8,877 nucleotides of DNA, taken from the NCBI GenBank assembly GCA_013696045.1, contig JACCZH010000202.1, positions 1-8,877 of the forward strand. Direction: 5' to 3'. This document shows positions 5,815 to 8,877 of the stretch, piece after piece. Positions within the stretch are counted from its first letter, which is position 1. Each line of letters begins with the position of its first letter. The DNA comes from Chloroflexia bacterium. Its GTDB lineage: Bacteria; Chloroflexota; Chloroflexia; Thermomicrobiales; CFX8. The notes below the pieces were generated by a model. It worked only from the letters and a program-made list of their open reading frames with translations, was not told where the DNA came from and ran no database searches. Made by a program: the position numbers and the translations under genes.

Positions 5815-6675
5815 GTGGATGCAGCACAAGAGCCAATGATCGCTGTGGAGAACCTCACCAAGCGCTATGGTCAGGTTCAAGCGGTTGACGACATCTCCTT
5901 CTCGGTCGCGGCGGGGGAGGTTTTCGGGCTTCTGGGCCACAACGGAGCTGGTAAGACGACAACTATCCGCGTCCTCACCGGCCGCACCAGGCCAACCAGC
6001 GGCAGGGCGGCCGTCGCCGGCTGCGATGTGCAAACTGAGCGCGACCAGCTCAAGCCGCGCATCAACCTCGTCTTTGAAGATCAGAATCTCTATGAACGGC
6101 TGACCGGGCACGAGAATATGCGCCTGTTTGGCGACCTCTATGGTGTGCCCAGAGAACGAGCCGGAGAGCTACTGGACATTGTCGGACTGGTAGAGGGCGC
6201 CGACCGTAAGGTAAAAACCTATTCCAGCGGCATGAAGCAACGTCTGCTGATCGCCAGATCGCTCATTAACAATCCCAGGGTGCTCTTTCTGGACGAGCCG
6301 ACCCGCGGGCTTGATCCTAGCTCGTCGCGCGATGTGCGTTCCATCGTTTCCAGGCTGAGCCAGGAAGGCACAACCATCTTTCTTACAACTCACGATATGG
6401 AAGAAGCTGACGAGCTATGTAACCGTGTTGCGTTTCTCAGCCACGGCAAGGTAGTTGCGCTGGGAACGCCCCGCGAGCTGAAGCTGCGCTACGGCGAACC
6501 GGCTGCCAGCGTGTTGCTGGACACTGAGGATGAGCACACTATCAGCCTCAACCAGCCAGACGACGCTCGCCGGCTCCAGCAGTGGATGGCAGACGGGCGG
6601 GTGCTGACGATCCACTCTCAGGAAGGGTCTCTGGAAGACGTGTTTATTGAGCTGGCCGGTCGGCCACTTTCCTGA
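5815..6675 (+). CDS. ABC-2 type exporter, ATP-binding protein
   Basis: This is a 286-residue cytoplasmic ATPase with every ABC motif intact: Walker A GHNGAGKT (41-48), Q-loop Gln Q90, signature YSSGMKQR (136-143), Walker B VLFLDEP (156-162), D-loop GLDP (165-168) and switch His H193. A C-terminal extension of about 70 residues (DUF4162 type) is common in the CcmA/NatA-like drug and sodium exporter group. It pairs with the permease 18 bp downstream to drive export. The start is taken as GTG at 5815, with GGGAGAGGA ending 11 nt upstream. An in-frame ATG at 5836 lacks a ribosome-binding site and would leave only two residues before the first beta strand. The ATPase role is certain; the cargo is unknown. 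Confidence 0.94.
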   Translation: MDAAQEPMIAVENLTKRYGQVQAVDDISFSVAAGEVFGLLGHNGAGKTTTIRVLTGRTRPTSGRAAVAGCDVQTERDQLKPRINLVFEDQNLYERLTGHENMRLFGDLYGVPRERAGELLDIVGLVEGADRKVKTYSSGMKQRLLIARSLINNPRVLFLDEPTRGLDPSSSRDVRSIVSRLSQEGTTIFLTTHDMEEADELCNRVAFLSHGKVVALGTPRELKLRYGEPAASVLLDTEDEHTISLNQPDDARRLQQWMADGRVLTIHSQEGSLEDVFIELAGRPLS

Positions 6676-6693
6676 TCCTGTGCGGAGGACTAT

Positions 6694-7791
6694 TTGCACC
6701 CCAAGATGATCCTGACAATTTTCCGCAAGGATGCGCGCGACGCCATCCGCGACTCGCGTGTGCTAGCGGCCATTCTGATTCCAATCGGAATTGGGCTATT
6801 TTACGGTTACGCTTTTGGAGACGATGATTTCGAGGCGCCTCCGGTAGAGGTGGCTTACGTTGTCGAAGATTCAACACAGCTGCTGGAGATTCTTCAGAAC
6901 GTTACCTCCGAGGCCGTTGATCTGGAGCTCACCCAGGCAGCGTCTGCCGCCGCACTCCGGGAGCAGCTGCTGGATGAGGAGGTTGATCTCGGACTTATTA
7001 TCCCGGCTGGATTTGACGAGGGGGTGCAAGCCGGGGAGTCGCCGTCCCTGGAAATCCTTTTGCACGAAGAAGCGGCCCCGGGCGCTAACTACATCGCGGC
7101 GGCGGTCCAGCAATCGCTTGAGCTACTCGCCGGCCGAGCGCCTCCGGCAACCGTTCAGCTGGATGTCGTCTCGCTGGCGGAGGCAAACCAATCGGTCGCG
7201 ATCTTCGAGGAGATTGGTCCGCGCCAGTATTTTGTTCTGGCGGCGATCATGATGCTCGTGGCTATGAACAGCATCCTGGTTGTCTCGGTTATCCTGGCCG
7301 AGGAGGCTGAGAAAAAGACGCTTGACGCGCTGGTGATGATCGCTTCCTACACTGACGTTGTTGTGGCCAAGGCTCTGGTCGGACTGTTCTATGTAACGGT
7401 ATCGGTAGTGGTGATGCTGGGCTTAACCGGGCTCATGCCGGGGAACCTCTTGCTCTTCATCGCCGGGATCGGACTCTTCAGCATCGCCATGGTCGGCATC
7501 GGACTGTTGCTGGGCGGCATATTCAGCAACGCCAACCAGCTCAACACCTGGGCGGGCGTGTTTCTGATTCCGGTGATCGCGCCAGCGTTCATGGTGGGCA
7601 TCCCCTTGCCAGACACGATCGAGACCGTACTGCTGTTCCTGGCCCCGAGCCAGTCAATGCGTATGGCTGTCAATGGAATGACCGGCTCTGCGGTGTTCCC
7701 CGATGTCTGGCTGTCGGTTCTCGTGCTGATCGCCTGGGCTGTTGTCACCTATGGCCTGCTTGGACTACGGCTCTCGCGTCGCCAGGCCTGA
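6694..7791 (+). CDS. ABC-2 type exporter, permease
   Basis: The 365-residue membrane partner of the upstream ATPase has the NatB/YhaP-like layout. There is one helix at about 21-41, a large outer domain at 42-177 rich in Glu and Ala, then five helices at about 179-201, 226-246, 252-276, 287-305 and 337-358. The cytoplasmic loop after helix 2 (AEEAEKKTLDAL, 202-213) is the conserved ABC-2 coupling segment. With one permease gene the transporter is probably a homodimer with two ATPases. The start is TTG at 6694, 5 nt after a perfect GGAGG; ATG at 6706 sits too far (17 nt) from it. The TTG start may hold permease output below that of the ATPase, which is inference. Substrate (ion, drug or lipid) cannot be named. 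Confidence 0.92.
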   Translation: MHPKMILTIFRKDARDAIRDSRVLAAILIPIGIGLFYGYAFGDDDFEAPPVEVAYVVEDSTQLLEILQNVTSEAVDLELTQAASAAALREQLLDEEVDLGLIIPAGFDEGVQAGESPSLEILLHEEAAPGANYIAAAVQQSLELLAGRAPPATVQLDVVSLAEANQSVAIFEEIGPRQYFVLAAIMMLVAMNSILVVSVILAEEAEKKTLDALVMIASYTDVVVAKALVGLFYVTVSVVVMLGLTGLMPGNLLLFIAGIGLFSIAMVGIGLLLGGIFSNANQLNTWAGVFLIPVIAPAFMVGIPLPDTIETVLLFLAPSQSMRMAVNGMTGSAVFPDVWLSVLVLIAWAVVTYGLLGLRLSRRQA

Positions 7792-7826
7792 CCAGGATAT
7801 TCCCTCATCGGTACCTTGATTTGTGT

Positions 7827-7853
7827 CCGGTGAAGGCAGTATGCCTCCGCCGG
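7827..7853 (+). terminator. Possible weak terminator after the ABC exporter
   Basis: AGGCA (7834-7838) pairs with TGCCT (7842-7846). After a 3-by-3 internal loop, CCGG (7827-7830) pairs with CCGG (7850-7853). Only three T follow. It lies 35 bp past the permease stop and before the next gene. The broken stem and short T-run make this weak. Confidence 0.3.
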
Positions 7854-7914
7854 TTTGCGTACAGTGGAAGCAGGAACTCTCCCATGTGGCAGAGGGGAAG
7901 GCAGGCACACGTTC

Positions 7915-8256
7915 ATGAGCGAGCACGACCGGCGGAAGGAAGAGGTGGCCGAAGAGATTACTACCCTGGCTCAGGAGGCGGAGTCGGCAGTTGACGCGCA
8001 GCGCGATCCAACGGCCGATGCTCTGCAGAGCTTCGCGGACACGATACAGGAGAAGACTGGAGCGATGCCCAGCGATCGGGCGACTGAAGCCGGAGCGGTT
8101 GCGGCGGAGCAGATAGAGCGAACGGCTGACTTCGTCCACGAGCATCGTCCCCGGCAGCTGGCGGAAGAAGGGCAGACGGTTTTGTGGCGCCAGCCAGCCG
8201 TTGCGATGGTAATCGGCGTCGTCATTGGGTTTGTTATTGGCCGGCTGTCGAAGTGA
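7915..8256 (+). CDS. Small C-terminally anchored helical membrane protein
   Basis: The 113-residue protein is hydrophilic and very rich in Ala, Glu and Gln up to about residue 88. It then has one membrane helix (about 93-110, AVAMVIGVVIGFVIG) and ends RLSK. The segment RTADFVHEHRPRQLAEE before the helix resembles, from memory, a common family of short bacterial proteins with a DPRQL-like motif followed by a glycine-rich anchor; ElaB/YqjD-type ribosome-associated proteins share this layout. The N-terminal part should be cytosolic and largely alpha-helical, perhaps coiled coil. The ATG at 7915 has only a poor ribosome-binding site (GAGGGG about 17 nt away). The frame is open upstream to 7855 without domain-like residues, so the start is uncertain. 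It lies 57 bp before a GlsB-type stress gene and probably shares its transcript. No function is established. Confidence 0.75.
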   Translation: MSEHDRRKEEVAEEITTLAQEAESAVDAQRDPTADALQSFADTIQEKTGAMPSDRATEAGAVAAEQIERTADFVHEHRPRQLAEEGQTVLWRQPAVAMVIGVVIGFVIGRLSK

Positions 8257-8281
8257 AACCGTTGAGATTTGTTACGGCATT

Positions 8282-8303
8282 TTTGCAGAGTATTTGCAGA
8301 GTA
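8282..8303 (+). repeat. Exact 11-bp tandem duplication ahead of the GlsB-type gene
   Basis: TTTGCAGAGTA occurs twice in direct succession (8282-8292 and 8293-8303), ending just before the AAGGG ribosome-binding site of the next gene. Eleven bp is close to one helical turn, so the copies face the same side of the DNA. It is either a slippage product or a paired protein-binding site. Confidence 0.75.
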
Positions 8304-8313
8304 AGGGAATGAC

Positions 8314-8568
8314 ATGAGCATCATAGCCTGGCTTGTTTTGGGCGCATTAGCGGGTTGGCTGGCGAGCATCGTCACTGGCCGCAACGATCAGATGGGCTGC
8401 ATCACCAACATCGCGGCCGGCATCGTCGGCGCGTTTGTCGGTGGTCTTATCATGTCGCAACTTGGCGGCGACGGCGTAACCGGATTCAATCTGTACAGTA
8501 TCCTCGTGGCGTTCGTTGGAGCGGTCATCGTATTGTTCATCCTGAACCTGGTGACAGGGAAGGATTAA
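8314..8568 (+). CDS. GlsB/YeaQ/YmgE-type stress-response membrane protein
   Basis: The 84-residue protein has three glycine-rich membrane helices (about 3-21, 29-50 and 56-80). It has the family hallmarks: an opening MSIIAWLVLGALAGWLAS, a short charged loop (TGRNDQMGC), and an AAGIVGAFVGG helix. This is the Transgly_assoc family, named for a supposed link to transglycosylases. In several bacteria members rise under general or envelope stress; the molecular activity is unknown. Length is typical and nothing is missing. ATG follows AAGGG by 6 nt. The gene trails the 113-residue anchored protein by 57 bp and is followed by a strong terminator, so the two probably form the end of one transcript. 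The stop codon lies in a 12-bp tandem duplication. Confidence 0.92.
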   Translation: MSIIAWLVLGALAGWLASIVTGRNDQMGCITNIAAGIVGAFVGGLIMSQLGGDGVTGFNLYSILVAFVGAVIVLFILNLVTGKD

Positions 8569-8582
8569 GCGAAGGATTAAGC
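8559..8582 (+). repeat. Exact 12-bp tandem duplication over the GlsB-type stop codon
   Basis: GAAGGATTAAGC occurs twice head to tail (8559-8570 and 8571-8582). The unit length is a multiple of three, so the TAA at 8566-8568 is repeated in frame at 8578-8580 as a back-up stop. If the first stop were read through, the protein would gain only Ala-Lys-Asp plus the residue placed at the stop. Confidence 0.8.
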
Positions 8583-8616
8583 CCGCCATAACGGCGCTTT
8601 GCGAACTGACATCAAA

Positions 8617-8662
8617 GAACAGGTCTGCTCTCAACATTATGAGGGGCAGACCTGTTCCTTTT
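8617..8662 (+). terminator. Strong intrinsic terminator after the small membrane protein genes
   Basis: GAACAGGTCTGC (8617-8628) pairs perfectly with GCAGACCTGTTC (8646-8657) over 12 bp. An inner CTCA/TGAG stem continues it, and CTTTT follows. It lies 48 bp past the stop of the GlsB-type gene. With AAA ahead of the stem it may also work weakly on the other strand, but the genes on both sides run plus. Confidence 0.88.
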
Positions 8663-8708
8663 AAGCAGAATCGAGGTGCGCGCTCTACAATTATGAGGTG
8701 GCTTGACG

Positions 8709-8877
8709 ATGCAGGGAGGTGACGCGGTGGCGGCCTGGGATCAGCAAGAGCATGCCGCGATGGACATCGCGGAGACTGACCATCGCGGCACCGTAATGCG
8801 CGGCTGTCGCTTCATAGAATGTAGCTTTCGCAGAGCGGATCTGGGCGGGATCGTGACAGAAACCTGCGTCTTTGACC
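8709..8877 (+). CDS. Pentapeptide-repeat protein, N-terminal part
   Basis: The gene is cut by the right edge after 56 codons. After a short lead the pentapeptide cadence begins: CRFIE, CSFRR, ADLGG, IVTET, CVFD. Phe or Leu sits at the central position of four of these five units (Thr in the fourth), and Cys or Ala two residues before it. Such repeats fold into a right-handed square beta helix. The C-F / A-D-L mix recalls the Qnr group, DNA mimics that protect gyrase, but many pentapeptide proteins have other or no known roles. Two starts are possible: ATG at 8709 with GAGGTG 8 nt ahead, or in-frame GTG at 8727 with GGAGGTG 5 nt ahead. I kept ATG. A TACAAT at 8686-8691 could be a -10 box, though no good -35 lies before it. 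The family is firm, the function open. Confidence 0.8.
   Translation, partial: MQGGDAVAAWDQQEHAAMDIAETDHRGTVMRGCRFIECSFRRADLGGIVTETCVFD

Noticed and set aside
5464..6111. A 215-residue minus-strand frame spanning the ctaA end and the ATPase start
   Set aside because: It overlaps two well-supported genes and shows no recognisable domain.

Overview
The window is a stretch of moderately GC-rich bacterial chromosome. It carries nine protein-coding genes, two of them cut by the window edges, and no RNA gene, phage, transposase or CRISPR array that I can recognise. The likely host is a Chloroflexota bacterium of the Thermomicrobia/Sphaerobacter type. This is inferred from the twin-arginine lipoprotein signal of the solute-binding protein, the Bacillus-type four-cysteine heme A synthase, the frequent GTG/TTG starts, and intergenic inverted repeats of the TCATCCTGAGG...GAAGG kind. 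No marker gene proves the assignment.

Left half (1-4316), all on the minus strand. In transcription order these are a fold-type III PLP enzyme of the D-serine dehydratase-like / D-threonine aldolase family (3213-4316), a polytopic GT-C-like membrane glycosyltransferase (1443-3041, TTG start), a stand-alone receiver-domain response regulator (942-1349), and the N-terminal 223 residues of a family-5 (peptide/nickel type) ABC solute-binding lipoprotein (1-669). The last has its own well-formed promoter and a structured leader of about 130 nt. The gaps between these genes hold palindromic elements, including a perfect 30-bp palindrome.

Middle (4317-7791). A divergent 467-bp intergenic region carries a long imperfect inverted repeat. 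On its right are plus-strand genes: heme A synthase (ctaA), then a two-gene ABC-2 exporter (ATPase plus permease, 18 bp apart). CtaA makes heme A for an aa3-type terminal oxidase, whose subunits are not in the window. The exporter's substrate cannot be read from sequence.

Right end (7792-8877). Two small membrane proteins, a 113-residue helical protein with a C-terminal anchor and an 84-residue GlsB/YeaQ-type protein, look like a small envelope/stress operon. It is closed by a strong intrinsic terminator. A pentapeptide-repeat protein begins after it and runs off the edge.

I do not see a clear new multi-gene system. The most interesting items are the palindromic intergenic elements, the hairpins over leaders and ribosome-binding sites, two exact short tandem duplications flanking the GlsB-type gene, and the Qnr-like cadence of the edge pentapeptide protein.
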